DNA of 64,000 nucleotides from Histomonas meleagridis (Eukaryota; Parabasalia; Tritrichomonadida; Dientamoebidae): positions 434,001 through 498,000 of the forward strand of contig WSYJ01000013.1 in assembly GCA_020186115.1 (NCBI GenBank), read 5' to 3'. Positions 1 to 10,119 of the stretch are shown here, one piece after another. Every line of letters begins with the position of its first letter. Position 1 is the first letter of the stretch. The notes under the pieces were generated by a model. It ran no database searches and was not told the origin of the DNA. It saw only the letters and a program-made list of their open reading frames with translations. Made by a program: the position numbers and the translations under genes.

Positions 1-2
1 AA

Positions 3-937
3 GGTTCTGTTCAACCATATTTCATTGATGTTCTTGGTAAGACTGATTCTGAATATATTTCTTTTGCTTATGATGATGTTACGATCAATGGTCGTACACC
101 ACTTCAAATGTATCATGATTTTATGACAGCTTTTCGAGATCAATTTAATGATTTAATTAATGATGGAACGATCATTGAAATTGAAGTTGGTGCAGGACCA
201 TGTGGAGAGCTTCGTTATCCTTCATATCAACTTGATAAATGGTCATATTCAGGATGTGGTTCATATCAATGTTATGATCCAATGATGAAGAATAAATTCA
301 AAGAAGCAGCATCATCTGCAGGTCATCCAGAATGGGATTCACCACCAACAGATACAGGTGATTATAATGTTCGTCCAGGAGGTTCATCATATTGGGGGGA
401 ATGGTTGGAACACTGAATATGGGAAATTCTTTAACAAATGGTATGCTAATCTTCTTATTGAACATGGTGCAAATGTTTTAAAGGATGCACGAGAAATATT
501 TGGTAATTCACTTCGTCTTTCTTGTAAGATATCTGGTATTCATTGGCAATATACTACAGCATGTCATTGTGCAGAACTTACAGCTGGTTATTATAATATT
601 TGGGATTATGATGGTTATCAAACAATCATTAATATGTTCAAACAATATAATATTGAAGTATGTTTCACATGTCTCGAAATGACAGGTGAAGATTATAGTG
701 CAGGAAGTAATCCACCAGCACTCGTTTCTCAAATCTTAAGAGATACGAAGAATGCAGGCCTTAAATTTGAAGGTGAAAAACGCACTTGAAAGATATGATT
801 GGACTGCTTATAATCAAATCAAGTCATGGGTTTATCAAGGATTATCAACCTTCACTTATCTGAGGCTTTGTGATACTTTGATGAACAATAACTTTAACGA
901 TTTCAAGAATTTCGTTAATGCAATGAACAATGCATAA
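3..937 (+). pseudogene. Beta-amylase, C-terminal part, frame broken twice
   Basis: Glycosyl hydrolase family 14 enzyme that releases maltose from starch or glycogen. The 5' end lies outside the window. Family motifs are clear: GAGPCGELRYPSY (first catalytic Glu region), GGSSYWGNGW, KISGIHW followed by AELTAGYYN, and FTCLEM (second catalytic Glu). The protein is spread over three frames. The first break is at a run of six G (394-399), where five would keep YWGNGWNTEYG in frame. The second is at a run of five A (776-780), where four would join FEGEN to ALERYD. Both breaks are single extra bases in homopolymers, so this is either a young pseudogene or an assembly error. Trichomonads are known to use beta-amylases on host glycogen. 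The identity is secure; the functional state is not. Confidence 0.85.
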
Positions 938-1254
938 ATAAAAATATATTTATCTAAATTGTTTTCAATATGAAGTTTAATATATATAATTTAATTATGT
1001 ACAATGTTCTATCAAATGTGTTATGATACATTAATGATTTCATCATTCAGTAACCAAATTCATATTTATTATAAATTTGATCCCATAAATCCCCTCAAAA
1101 TATGTACAACACCAAAAGAGTTCACAATATGAAAAAATATTCTGTAATAAATAAATATATAAAGAATTTTAAACAATTTCGATTCTTTTGTTTTTTTGAT
1201 ATGACATGTGACATGACATATGCATAAAAAGTGACGACAGTTTTTTTTTTTTTT

Positions 1255-2243
1255 TTGTATTTTCTTGGACTTGAAAGCAGTGCAAATAAAATTGGGATTG
1301 GAATTGTTCAAAAAGATGGGACGATATTAGCTAATGTTCGTAAAACATTTTGTGCGCCACTTGGAGAAGGTTTTCGACCATCAGAAACAGCAGACCATCA
1401 TCGTTCGAATGCAATTCCATTAGTATTAGAAGCATTTAAAGTTTCAGGTATTACACCACGAGATATTAAAGCTATTTGTTATACGATGGGACCAGGGATG
1501 GGTTCACCTTTAGAAGTTTGTGCTCTTCTTGGGCGTACATTATCACAATTATGGGATATTCCTCTTATTCCAGTTAATCATTGTGTAGCACATATTGAAA
1601 TGGGTCGAGTAGTTACAGGCTCACGACATCCAGTTGTATTATATGTATCAGGAGGTAATACACAAGTTATTGCGCGTAGTGGAGATCGTTATAATATTTT
1701 TTGGCGAAACACTTGACATTGCAGCAGGGAATTGTATTGATCGTTATGCTCGTTTAGTTGGAATTTCGAATGATCCAGCGCCAGGTCTCAATGTTGAACT
1801 ATCAGCACGCCAAGGTAAGAAATATATTGCGCTTCCATATGTAGTCAAAGGTATGGATGTTTCGTTTTCAGGTATCTTAACGAAAGTTGAAGAACTTATT
1901 AGTCAAAGTGAATACAGCGTTGAAGACCTCAGCTTCTCCGTCCAAGAGACAGTCTTTTCTATGCTTACAGAAATCACTGAACGAGCACTTGCGCACTGTG
2001 AAAGTAACGAAGTATTAATTGTTGGAGGCGTTGGATGTAATCGGCGCTTGCAAGAAATGGTCGGAGATATGGCGCGTATGCGAGGAGCGACAGTCTGCGC
2101 TATGGATGATCGATATTGCATTGACAATGGAGCTATGATTGCATATGCAGGGTCTCTTATTGAACACAGGAGTATTCCTATTGAAAAAGGCGATAATTTC
2201 ACAACGATATCGAACAGATCAAGTTATTGTTGATTGGGAATAA
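1255..2243 (+). pseudogene. KAE1: KAE1/OSGEP tRNA threonylcarbamoyl transferase, broken frame and no ATG
   Basis: Catalytic subunit of the KEOPS complex, which makes the t6A base at position 37 of ANN-decoding tRNAs. Visible motifs are GLESSANKIGIGIV at the N terminus, HHRSNA, the metal-binding NHCVAHIEMGR (HxxxH), YVSGGNTQV and [17 protein letters not shown]. No in-frame ATG precedes the N-terminal motif. A TTG stands where Met is expected, directly behind a run of 16 T (1241-1256). A run of six T (1697-1702) shifts the frame just before GETLDI. A third shift near 2200 separates the body from the expected tail [13 protein letters not shown], which ends at a TAA at 2241-2243. KAE1 is normally single-copy and essential, so a second intact copy, or errors here, should be expected. 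Confidence 0.8.
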
Positions 2244-2490
2244 AATAAATATATAGAAAATAGAATATTGAAAATTAATAAATTTTTTTTAACTAATATG
2301 AAAATATCATTCATATATTGAAGTAAATTTAAATTTAAGAAAAGAAGATCAGATTTGTTTGTTTTATATAGAATACTTGAAAATTCTTGTTTACTTAAAC
2401 CAGTCTGGAATTTATATTCACTTGGTTATTGTTGATTGGGAATAAAATAAATATATAGAAAATAGAATATTGAAAATTATTAAATTTTTT
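2223..2490 (+). repeat. Direct repeat of the KAE1 3' end (66 bp, two copies)
   Basis: Positions 2223-2288 and 2425-2490 are the same apart from one base (TAATAAA against TATTAAA). The unit holds the last codons of KAE1 (VIVDWE-stop), the TAAA motif and A+T-rich 3' flank. The spacing is 202 bp. The second copy has no gene body in front of it, so it is an orphan tail. The rest of 2244-2687 is A+T-rich leader and spacer. Confidence 0.9.
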
Positions 2491-2648
2491 CATTTCGAAA
2501 TTAAAAAATTAAATATTAAAATATAAATTGACTCCAATAATATGTTTTTATTTTATCAATGTTCTGCATGAGGAAACACTGCCAGAAGATTTTTGACAAA
2601 TTGCATTTTCTTAAATAAAAATGTCACAAATTATTGTTCACAAATTTA

Positions 2649-2655
2649 TCACTAA
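2649..2655 (+). promoter_or_regulatory. Initiator-like TCACTAA
   Basis: TCACTAA fits the trichomonad initiator pattern TCA-Y-(T/A) and lies about 35 nt upstream of the ATG at 2688. This is a pattern match only; the transcription start has not been seen. Confidence 0.35.
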
Positions 2656-2687
2656 ACCAAAAAAAAATTTTTCTTCTTTGTTTTCCT

Positions 2688-5561
2688 ATGGAAAATGTGT
2701 TACAAAAATTCGAAAGTGATGGTGAAAAAATATCACAACAAGACTTCAATCAAATATTACCAATAATTGAACCATTTAATATTAATGAAATACCATTTTT
2801 TTATGTTTTCGAAAATTTACAAAACCTCTCAACCTCTATTATAGTTGGTGCGATTTTTAATCTGTCACCATATTTTCGCGAACATTTTCCAGAAATTTCA
2901 GAGGAGAATCATCAAAAATTTTGGGAAATCTTCATTACACTCTCTGACACATACACAGATCCTCCTGAATTAATTGGTATTGTTGAAGCTATTACTAAAT
3001 TTACAAATAGAGCGAAAGGTATTCATCCCATTTTTCTCGAATATTTATGTAATCCTTTATCATCAAGTACAAATTCACAGATACGTCAACTTCTTTTTGA
3101 AACCTTATATGATTATTATCCGACTGGTTATTTTCCAACAAATGGTCCATTTTTTGCAAGTTTACTTCCCAGATTTCTTCAAACAGGTTCAATTAGTAAT
3201 CGCTCATTTATGTTACAAATTTTATATACATTAAATCTTCCATTAGAAGGAATGCGTACAATTGTAAATTTATATGAATCGTTTTGGAACTTAATATTTG
3301 AAATTAATGAATTACCAACAAATGATTTCTTTAAATATTTTTCATATATTAATAAACTTAAAATTCGAAATCAAGAATTTTTTGAAGAAGAAAATCCAAT
3401 TATTAATGCTCGACTAAATGAGTTAGAAGAGAATATAAATAATTTGGATTTCTCATATCAAGAAATCACGAAATTAATTCGAATTTTTCCATTTTTCCCA
3501 ATTGAAGAAATTAAACGATTTATTAATTTAATGTTTTTAGTATTTGAGCAATTCAAAATTGATGAATGGATTCGAACTAAAGAATTTCGTCAATTATTTT
3601 ATTCTTGTACAAATAATAAATTTAATGAAAAACAAGTTGCTGAAATTTATGAAATCGCTGTCCAATTTCCAAATACAACATCAAAGTTTTTCATTTGCGC
3701 TTTATTTTTAGATATATTTGAAGATTTACATCGAGAATTCCCGAACATTTTAATACAAGAACTTTGTAACTGGAAAGAACAAGAAAACTTTAACCATTCT
3801 ATTTTTTGTTTTGTTGTTTCTACTTTAGATACTTATCTTAAGAAACATGATAAAGTGTTTCTTGATGTTATTATTCCAACAATTTACGAATCAATTCAAA
3901 TTAATAACATTTCGACTGTTTATTTTGGTTCTAAAGCAATTTTACATTTATGGCGTGAATATATATTAAATCCTAAAGATTTTCTTAATACATTAATATC
4001 ATTAGCAGGGAATTTATCTGAAAATTGTCTTTGTTATATATTTAAGATATTTAATGAACTTGTTGATAGTGAAAATGAATTTTCGTGTGAAATTTTAAAT
4101 AATTTTACACAAAACTTATTAAATCAACAACATAATAATATAATTTTATTAGGGCATTTATTAGAATTGCAATGTCTTTTAATAATTGATCATCAAAAGC
4201 CATGTGATTTTGATAATCAATGTTTAGGAATAGCGAATTTTCTTTTATTAAATTCGGCAGCAAAATTTGATAATTATCGAATTGCTTCACGTTATATTTT
4301 TTATTATATAAATAGTATTAAAGAAACTGATGGAAATTTATTAATACCAATACTAAATAACATGTTAAATTTAATTAATCAAATACGAAATCAATCAGTT
4401 AAACATTCGAATGTTATTATCTTTTATTTATCCAAAATATCCGCTGAACTTAAAGGTAATTTTTTAATTCCATTTGAAATCATTCATAATTTATTAGAGT
4501 CAACTGATATTGAAACACTTTCAACAATTATTGATGTAGCAAGAAGATTAATACAATATTATACCAAAGAAAACGTCGAATATGTTATGGCCAAGTTAAT
4601 ATTAATCATGAAAAACACAATAATCATTGAAATCGTTGATAAAATTTATCGATTTTATAATAAAGTCATTAATTTGAATAATGAAATGCAATTAGAAATC
4701 ATCAAAGAAGTTAAAGATATAAGTTTTCAAAGTCGTTTATTAATATGTGATCATAAACCAATATATACTATTAACTTTAAAAATTTTTCATTTTATTCAT
4801 TTGTTAAAACATTAATATCAAAAACGAAATTACTTTCGATTGGAGAAATTTATGATTTAATCGAATGGACATTTTTAGTACCAACGCAAATGATTAAATT
4901 AATAGTCGAACCAATTATTGAATGTGTTTATAATGATATTCTTCCACCACCAATTATCCAAGAAATTTGGAATACTTTTTTACCATTTGCAAGAGATAAT
5001 TGGCGAAATCGAAGCGCATTTTATTCATTAATTGATTGTTTAGATATAATATGTGATAAATACATTGGAATGGAATTAATTGATTATAATCAATTCGGTA
5101 AATTAATGGAATTTGCTTGGGATGATTTGGATGATATGAAAACATTTGACTTCTTGTCGCCATTATTATTACATTTATATAGTGTTGATAATTATCAAAT
5201 GCCAGAAATGAATTTCGATATATTAAAAGAAATTTGTGATTGGATACAAAAATTGAAATTTGTTGATTGGAAATATAATGAAATGATTAATGATATCATT
5301 CATATATACGAAAAATTCGGTAATTTCCATACTTTTACGTTCGAAGCTGTATGCGCTTTCGTAGTGTTCATTCTAATGGATGACGAAGATAAAAAAGAAT
5401 ACGAAATTAGTGAAAAAGAAATGCAAAAAATGATCGAAATCATAAAAGATATAATACAAAATAATAATCGTTTGCTTGATGATTTAATAAGTATTTATTC
5501 GGGTAAACCAAAAGAAAAACAATATTTGATAGAATTGTTCGGTGATCCGGAATTTGTTTAA
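2688..5561 (+). CDS. HEAT-repeat protein, probable karyopherin (importin/exportin-like)
   Basis: A 957-residue, almost wholly alpha-helical protein made of degenerate HEAT-like helix pairs, with no signal peptide or membrane segment. The N-terminal pattern (helices around IVGAIFNLSPYFREHF, then a run of paired helices to the C terminus) and the length of about 950 residues fit the importin-beta superfamily, which carries cargo through nuclear pores with Ran. No motif decides the subfamily, so cargo and direction are unknown. The open frame extends upstream to a TTG, but the first ATG (MENVLQKF) directly follows the A/T-rich leader and is preferred. Stop TAA is followed by A+T-rich flank. It could also be another HEAT scaffold. 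Confidence 0.55.
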   Translation: MENVLQKFESDGEKISQQDFNQILPIIEPFNINEIPFFYVFENLQNLSTSIIVGAIFNLSPYFREHFPEISEENHQKFWEIFITLSDTYTDPPELIGIVEAITKFTNRAKGIHPIFLEYLCNPLSSSTNSQIRQLLFETLYDYYPTGYFPTNGPFFASLLPRFLQTGSISNRSFMLQILYTLNLPLEGMRTIVNLYESFWNLIFEINELPTNDFFKYFSYINKLKIRNQEFFEEENPIINARLNELEENINNLDFSYQEITKLIRIFPFFPIEEIKRFINLMFLVFEQFKIDEWIRTKEFRQLFYSCTNNKFNEKQVAEIYEIAVQFPNTTSKFFICALFLDIFEDLHREFPNILIQELCNWKEQENFNHSIFCFVVSTLDTYLKKHDKVFLDVIIPTIYESIQINNISTVYFGSKAILHLWREYILNPKDFLNTLISLAGNLSENCLCYIFKIFNELVDSENEFSCEILNNFTQNLLNQQHNNIILLGHLLELQCLLIIDHQKPCDFDNQCLGIANFLLLNSAAKFDNYRIASRYIFYYINSIKETDGNLLIPILNNMLNLINQIRNQSVKHSNVIIFYLSKISAELKGNFLIPFEIIHNLLESTDIETLSTIIDVARRLIQYYTKENVEYVMAKLILIMKNTIIIEIVDKIYRFYNKVINLNNEMQLEIIKEVKDISFQSRLLICDHKPIYTINFKNFSFYSFVKTLISKTKLLSIGEIYDLIEWTFLVPTQMIKLIVEPIIECVYNDILPPPIIQEIWNTFLPFARDNWRNRSAFYSLIDCLDIICDKYIGMELIDYNQFGKLMEFAWDDLDDMKTFDFLSPLLLHLYSVDNYQMPEMNFDILKEICDWIQKLKFVDWKYNEMINDIIHIYEKFGNFHTFTFEAVCAFVVFILMDDEDKKEYEISEKEMQKMIEIIKDIIQNNNRLLDDLISIYSGKPKEKQYLIELFGDPEFV

Positions 5562-6066
5562 ACACTTGAAATTAATAAATATATAATTTTAATTTAAGTT
5601 TCTAGAATAATATTAGATATTATATAACATTAAGTTTTCGGTTCGTCACTCGATTGTAAGCTTTACTCATAAGTATACTTCTATGTAATCTGATCGGTAT
5701 ATGAATTGAGTATGTTTGTTTGGGAAATCAGCGGTTTTTGATAAAAATCATCAGGTACACACCATAAATATGTAGTTAAATAATTATTGAATACAACAAA
5801 TTAATTAAAAAAAATATCTTTCATATAAAGTTTCATGAAAAAATTATCATTGTCTTCATTTTGCTTCAAGCTTCTTTAAATTCTTAAAAACAACTTTAAG
5901 TACTGTTGTACTTAGGGGATATTTGTTTTCTTACTAATGTTAATGTTATGGCTTAATTCATTATTTTGTTCAATATTGAAGAAACTATTGTTTGATAAAA
6001 AGTGATTTTTAACCAAATAAAACGTGTTTTTCTTGTAAGACATAAATATTTATATTTAATCGATAT
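5562..6066. other. Intergenic, no gene seen
   Basis: About 500 bp between the ends of convergent genes. It is A+T-rich and holds only short stop-filled frames. A short hairpin (AAGTAC-TGTT-GTACTT, near 5897) is visible but has no known role. Confidence 0.6.
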
Positions 6067-6723
6067 TTATTTAAGTGATCTGCGACGCGATCTTGGCGAG
6101 TTGATTGTTTTCATTAAAACAGGATTGTTTTTCTGTATGTTCTCGAGCTCTCCAAGCTGCTTCTTTTTTCTCTCCAATTCCGATATTACTGTGGAGAATC
6201 TGAATTGAGCTTGCTGAATTGAAAATTCCATTTCTGGAGGATCAAAGTCAAAACTAAAAATAGTGACTGCTTTCATGTTCAGTACTTCCATGAGCTCTAA
6301 GGTACCACTTCCATTATTGTGATCATTAAATATTACTATTGTATTTGCATTATCTGAAAAACTATCTTCAAGCATTTTCTCAACTTCTATTGGAAGCTCT
6401 TCAAACTCAATCAAAATTTGATCTTTCTCACGAATTTTTTCAAAGCCTGTTTCGTCTATTTCTGATACAAGAAAATAAAATAGATCTGAGTCATCCATAA
6501 TTTCGAATCTTACATCTAATAAATTGTCATCGTCTCCAAATTTGTTTAATATCCTAAAGCGGATGTATCTATTTTCCCCTTCTTTGAGTTCAACATTCCT
6601 AAATTCTATGCAAATTTCTTTATCATATTGTATCTCATATCCTTCCTCAATCGAAGGATCTACAAATTTCTCTGCTTTCTGTAGTCTTCTATATGTTTCT
6701 GAAAACGAGGAACATCTGCTCAT
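6067..6723 (-). CDS. SAS-6 N-terminal-domain-like protein
   Basis: 218 residues. Residues about 35-185 follow the fold order of the SAS-6/XRCC4-type head: a beta segment (RYIRFRILNKFG), then LLDVRFEIMDDSDLFYFLV, then DQILIEFEELP before a helix, then TLELMEVLNMKAVTIFSF. In SAS-6 the matching segments read DDxDPFFLY, LLVDFxxFP and LxIVExNxFKxLTHL. SAS-6 makes the nine-fold cartwheel of basal bodies, which trichomonad flagella need. After the head only about 30 helical residues (STVISELERKKKQLGEL) and a basic tail (SPRSRRRSLK) remain, so the long coiled coil of true SAS-6 is missing. A SAS6-like or other XRCC4-superfamily protein is possible. The start is an ATG. Confidence 0.5.
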   Translation of the reverse strand: MSRCSSFSETYRRLQKAEKFVDPSIEEGYEIQYDKEICIEFRNVELKEGENRYIRFRILNKFGDDDNLLDVRFEIMDDSDLFYFLVSEIDETGFEKIREKDQILIEFEELPIEVEKMLEDSFSDNANTIVIFNDHNNGSGTLELMEVLNMKAVTIFSFDFDPPEMEFSIQQAQFRFSTVISELERKKKQLGELENIQKNNPVLMKTINSPRSRRRSLK

Positions 6724-6730
6724 ATTTTTC

Positions 6731-6758
6731 TTTTCCTATCGGTGTAATGTGATGTGAA
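6731..6758 (-). promoter_or_regulatory. CGATAGGAAAA motif and TTCACATCACATTA motif
   Basis: On the coding strand CCGATAGGAAAA lies about 8 nt before the ATG of the SAS-6-like gene, with TTCACATCACATTA just upstream of it (6745-6758). The first recurs before the gene starting at 42120, and the second recurs before EFL1 (9848-9861). Shared position suggests a promoter or leader element; this is inferred. Confidence 0.4.
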
Positions 6759-7281
6759 AATTCAATGAACGTTAAAAAAAATTCTCGAAATTAAGCACCT
6801 CATAAAAATTGTTATAAAACTAGGGAGATTAAGCTTATTAAGCATGTTTTATTTGCTTGCAATAAAAAATATATTATTATTAACAACAACAAATAAATTG
6901 AAGGATTGTATATAACAATTTAGTTGTAAAAGGCAAATAGTATTATTTTATTTCAATACCTAGCAGTTATGTTTCATTATTCAAAATGAATAACATTATT
7001 TGCATAAAGTTTATAAAATATTTTAGTAACAGAAATTAATTCCAAATGAGTAACCAAAAAAATTCAATAGATCAGACCAGGTCTAAATCCAATTTCCAAA
7101 AAAATATTTTGTAACCAAAAATTAATTTAGCTAATAGCAGTCACATTTACAATATTGTCTTACTTCCACGAAGTCATTCTCCCATTTATCACCAAACGAT
7201 TAAAATTCATTAAGTTTCCATTACAAAATAAAACAAAATTTAATATTTCATTACTGACTTTACAAATAAAATAAATTTATT
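6759..7281. other. Intergenic, no gene seen
   Basis: About 520 bp of A+T-rich DNA between the start of the SAS-6-like gene and the end of EFL1. I see no coding frame, RNA gene or repeat. An AACGTT near 6768 could be a Myb-type site. Confidence 0.6.
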
Positions 7282-9795
7282 TCATTTCATTCTCCCAAGT
7301 GTTGCTCTTTTATCTGATTTATATTCGATATTTTCTTTCCAAATTCCTTTCCTCTTTCTTATGTACTCGATGATCTTCTTTGCGACGTTTGGCCTTAGCT
7401 CTTTCCCGTCTATTCCATAGTTCTCGAGTTCTTCTTCAGTTTGCGGCTTCCAAAACGGGTCGTCTGTCACCAACTCGTAATGCGAAAACATCAGCTGCGG
7501 ATATGCTTTACCTGATGTTCTACTTGTTAAGTCTTGAGGGAATCCAAATGACTCGATAACAGGTAAGAACGATGATATCAATGTCGAGTTTCCGCCTTCT
7601 TTTTGTTTCTCTTCTTCGATTTTACATCGATGTTGTTGTAACACTTCATAAACTTTACCAATCACTGTAAAATCACTTTGGATCTCACAGCGATACATCG
7701 GCTCAAGTATTCGTGGTTGCGATGATAAAAATGAATTACGAAATGATTCTTTCGCACAACAAATAGTCTCTCCAAACATTAATGGTGAATTACTCGCCAT
7801 GGGTGTAAATGCTGTCTCATCATCCATTTGTAATAAATATTCTAACGTAAGTTGCCGTGTACCAACTGAATAAGTGATAAACCCAACACCATAAATAGGT
7901 TCTTCGCATAACGGTCCCGAAACGACCGTTAACTTGAATCCTGCTATTAATGAATCGAAATATTTGGAAAGGCTTTGATTAGCTATTAATAAGTTTGTTG
8001 AGGTACACATAATAATGTTTTGTGCAATATCACCAAGTACTGGTTCTAATTTCACTCTTAGGTCTTCGATTTTCCAATTGGGTTGACTTTCTATGATTTC
8101 GATGGCTTCTTTAGATAATGAAAAACATGATGATGAACATGTCGTTGATCCTACTGATGTTGTTTGCTCTTTACATGACTCTATGATAGTCTCTTTACAA
8201 GGTACGATAGGTTCAGACACACTAAAGTCAACATTTGACAGAAACGTTTTCAGTTCGTCTACACAAAACTGCAAGTGAACTTCACCCATCGCGCTCATCA
8301 AAAGTTGACCGTTATCTTCGTTACTTATGATTACTGCTGGATCAATTCTCGCTAACAACTCCGCGGCCTTAACAAGCTTTTCTTGTTCTTTTAAGTCATT
8401 AGCCTCAAGAGAAACTTTTATTATAGGTTGAGCATAATGAGTTGTCGGTTCAAATAAAGGGAAATCTGATAATGAAGAAAATGTACTTTGCTTTAATATG
8501 GGCTCATTTACACCTATGCCAACAATAGATCCTGCAGGTGCTCTGTTTATGGGAATTAGTTCATTACCCATAAATATGTAAAGTTCTTCAATAAATATTT
8601 CATGATCTTCATTCGACTTTAAATGTTTCGCATAAAGTTTGTCGCCGATTTTAATTGCGCCGGAGTATACACGTAAATAAATTACAAAACGAAATTGCTT
8701 CGAATGCGGCGGAAAACGAAGAATTCCACCATGAACAATTTTGGGAGCAAATGCAAATGTTGGAGCATTACTATCAACTTTACAGACGCCTTCATATAGA
8801 TTTGGATATTGTTCAATGTTTGGGCATATCGTTTTGATGGATTTTTCTTGGGCGATAATTGGTATGGACAAAAATTTATAAACAGCAGTGATTAAAGATA
8901 CAGACAATGGACGCCACTTCGCTAGTAATGATATCCGTGTGTCATGTGGTCCTAATTGAACTCCAAGTCGTTTGGACAATGTTTTAAGATCTTCAAGTTC
9001 TTGATAAGCCTTGCGAATAGGATTAAGAATCCCTTGAGCAAAAAAGGAAAATGAGTTTGGTTGTGGTGGTTTTGTCAAAATTTTCTTATTTATTGTATCA
9101 TAATAATGATTACCCCAAAATAATTCACAACATTTCTCTTCTGTAATTCCGAGCTTTGGAGCCCATTCATGTGCAACGCTTGGAAGTGAGAGTCCCCATT
9201 TACCATTACAGGATGCAAAAATAATATTGCCTAAAGTGGGATCAAATGGTGGTTCGTCAAGACCAGTGGCTGCATTAACTTCTGTTAAAAGTTGCTGAAG
9301 ATGAATTTCGGCTTGTATTGGATCCATATTCATTTCAAGAAAAAGTCTATCAATCTTGTTAATAACTAAAACAATAGTTAATTTTTCACGTAAGGCAACA
9401 CGTAAAACAAGTTCAGTTTGAACACAAACACCTTCAACAGCATCAACTAAAACAATACACCCATCTGAAAGACGTGCCGCATTTGAAACCTCTGCCTCAA
9501 AATCGACATGCCCGGGCGAATCTACAACTGTAAAATAATATAAATCTTCTTCTTTTCGTGATAATAATGAGATTGCCGAAGTCTTCATAGTAATGTTTCT
9601 TTCTCGTTCAGCTGGAAGGCAGTCCATATACCGAACTTCTCCTGCAAGTTCTTTTGTAATAATGCCATTGGTCGCGAGTAAATGGTCGCAAAGAGTCGTT
9701 TTACCATGATCAACATGCGCTAGAATACAAAAATTATACATGTGGTCTGGTCTTGAAAGAATTTTGTCAATTTGCTCTTTTGTGACTTTGAACAT
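7282..9795 (-). CDS. EFL1: EFL1/Ria1, EF-2-like GTPase of 60S ribosome maturation
   Basis: GTPase that works with SBDS to remove eIF6/Tif6 from new 60S subunits in the cytosol. G1 is AHVDHGKT (26-33), the G2 region RNITMK, G3 DSPGH (92-96) and G4 NKID (146-149). The switch region GEVRYMDCLPAERERNITMK resembles EFL1 (LAGKLRYMD) rather than EF-2 (AGETRFTD), and the C-terminal part lacks the EF-2 diphthamide loop. Elongation-factor domains II, III, IV (YGVGFITYSVGTRQL region) and V (EPMYRCEIQ) follow in order. At 837 residues it is shorter than yeast Ria1 (about 1100), mainly through shorter insertions. The start ATG lies about 50 nt downstream of conserved-looking leader motifs. Confidence 0.88.
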   Translation of the reverse strand: MFKVTKEQIDKILSRPDHMYNFCILAHVDHGKTTLCDHLLATNGIITKELAGEVRYMDCLPAERERNITMKTSAISLLSRKEEDLYYFTVVDSPGHVDFEAEVSNAARLSDGCIVLVDAVEGVCVQTELVLRVALREKLTIVLVINKIDRLFLEMNMDPIQAEIHLQQLLTEVNAATGLDEPPFDPTLGNIIFASCNGKWGLSLPSVAHEWAPKLGITEEKCCELFWGNHYYDTINKKILTKPPQPNSFSFFAQGILNPIRKAYQELEDLKTLSKRLGVQLGPHDTRISLLAKWRPLSVSLITAVYKFLSIPIIAQEKSIKTICPNIEQYPNLYEGVCKVDSNAPTFAFAPKIVHGGILRFPPHSKQFRFVIYLRVYSGAIKIGDKLYAKHLKSNEDHEIFIEELYIFMGNELIPINRAPAGSIVGIGVNEPILKQSTFSSLSDFPLFEPTTHYAQPIIKVSLEANDLKEQEKLVKAAELLARIDPAVIISNEDNGQLLMSAMGEVHLQFCVDELKTFLSNVDFSVSEPIVPCKETIIESCKEQTTSVGSTTCSSSCFSLSKEAIEIIESQPNWKIEDLRVKLEPVLGDIAQNIIMCTSTNLLIANQSLSKYFDSLIAGFKLTVVSGPLCEEPIYGVGFITYSVGTRQLTLEYLLQMDDETAFTPMASNSPLMFGETICCAKESFRNSFLSSQPRILEPMYRCEIQSDFTVIGKVYEVLQQHRCKIEEEKQKEGGNSTLISSFLPVIESFGFPQDLTSRTSGKAYPQLMFSHYELVTDDPFWKPQTEEELENYGIDGKELRPNVAKKIIEYIRKRKGIWKENIEYKSDKRATLGRMK

Positions 9796-9847
9796 TTAGA
9801 TTTTGTGCGAGGACCATCTCTCGACCGTTAAAATCTTTGAAGGCGGT

Positions 9848-9861
9848 TAATGTGATGTGAA
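9848..9861 (-). promoter_or_regulatory. TTCACATCACATTA upstream motif
   Basis: The same 14-mer as at 6745-6758, here about 55 nt upstream of the EFL1 ATG and next to AACCGCC. Likely a promoter element, by recurrence only. Confidence 0.35.
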
Positions 9862-10119
9862 TTAACGTCTTCAGAAGAAGAGAACTTATCATTGTCAATA
9901 TCTTAAGCTTTGATCATGCTCATAATAAATATAACATTTAGATACTAACAGGAGAAAAAATATTTTTTTATGAAAAAAACATAATTTTCATCAATACTTT
10001 TCATAATGACTTTAAGTTCTTTTTTAAAATTATTCATTTAATCAAAAAAAAAAAGTATAAAAATATTAACTCATTATTGATTTAATGAATTATAATAAAA
10101 ATGAAAAAATCTTTTGCGA
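9862..10119. other. Intergenic, no gene seen
   Basis: A+T-rich DNA with A/T homopolymers between the EFL1 leader and the end of ankyrin array 1. Confidence 0.6.

Noticed and set aside
1231-1254. GTG at 1231 as the start of KAE1
   Set aside because: Non-ATG starts are not expected in trichomonad nuclear genes, and the stretch would encode only Phe from a poly-T run.
9944-9951. ACTAACAG, similar to the trichomonad intron branch/acceptor motif
   Set aside because: It is on the plus strand in a region with no plus-strand gene and no matching GTATGT donor; the neighbouring genes are on the minus strand and intact.
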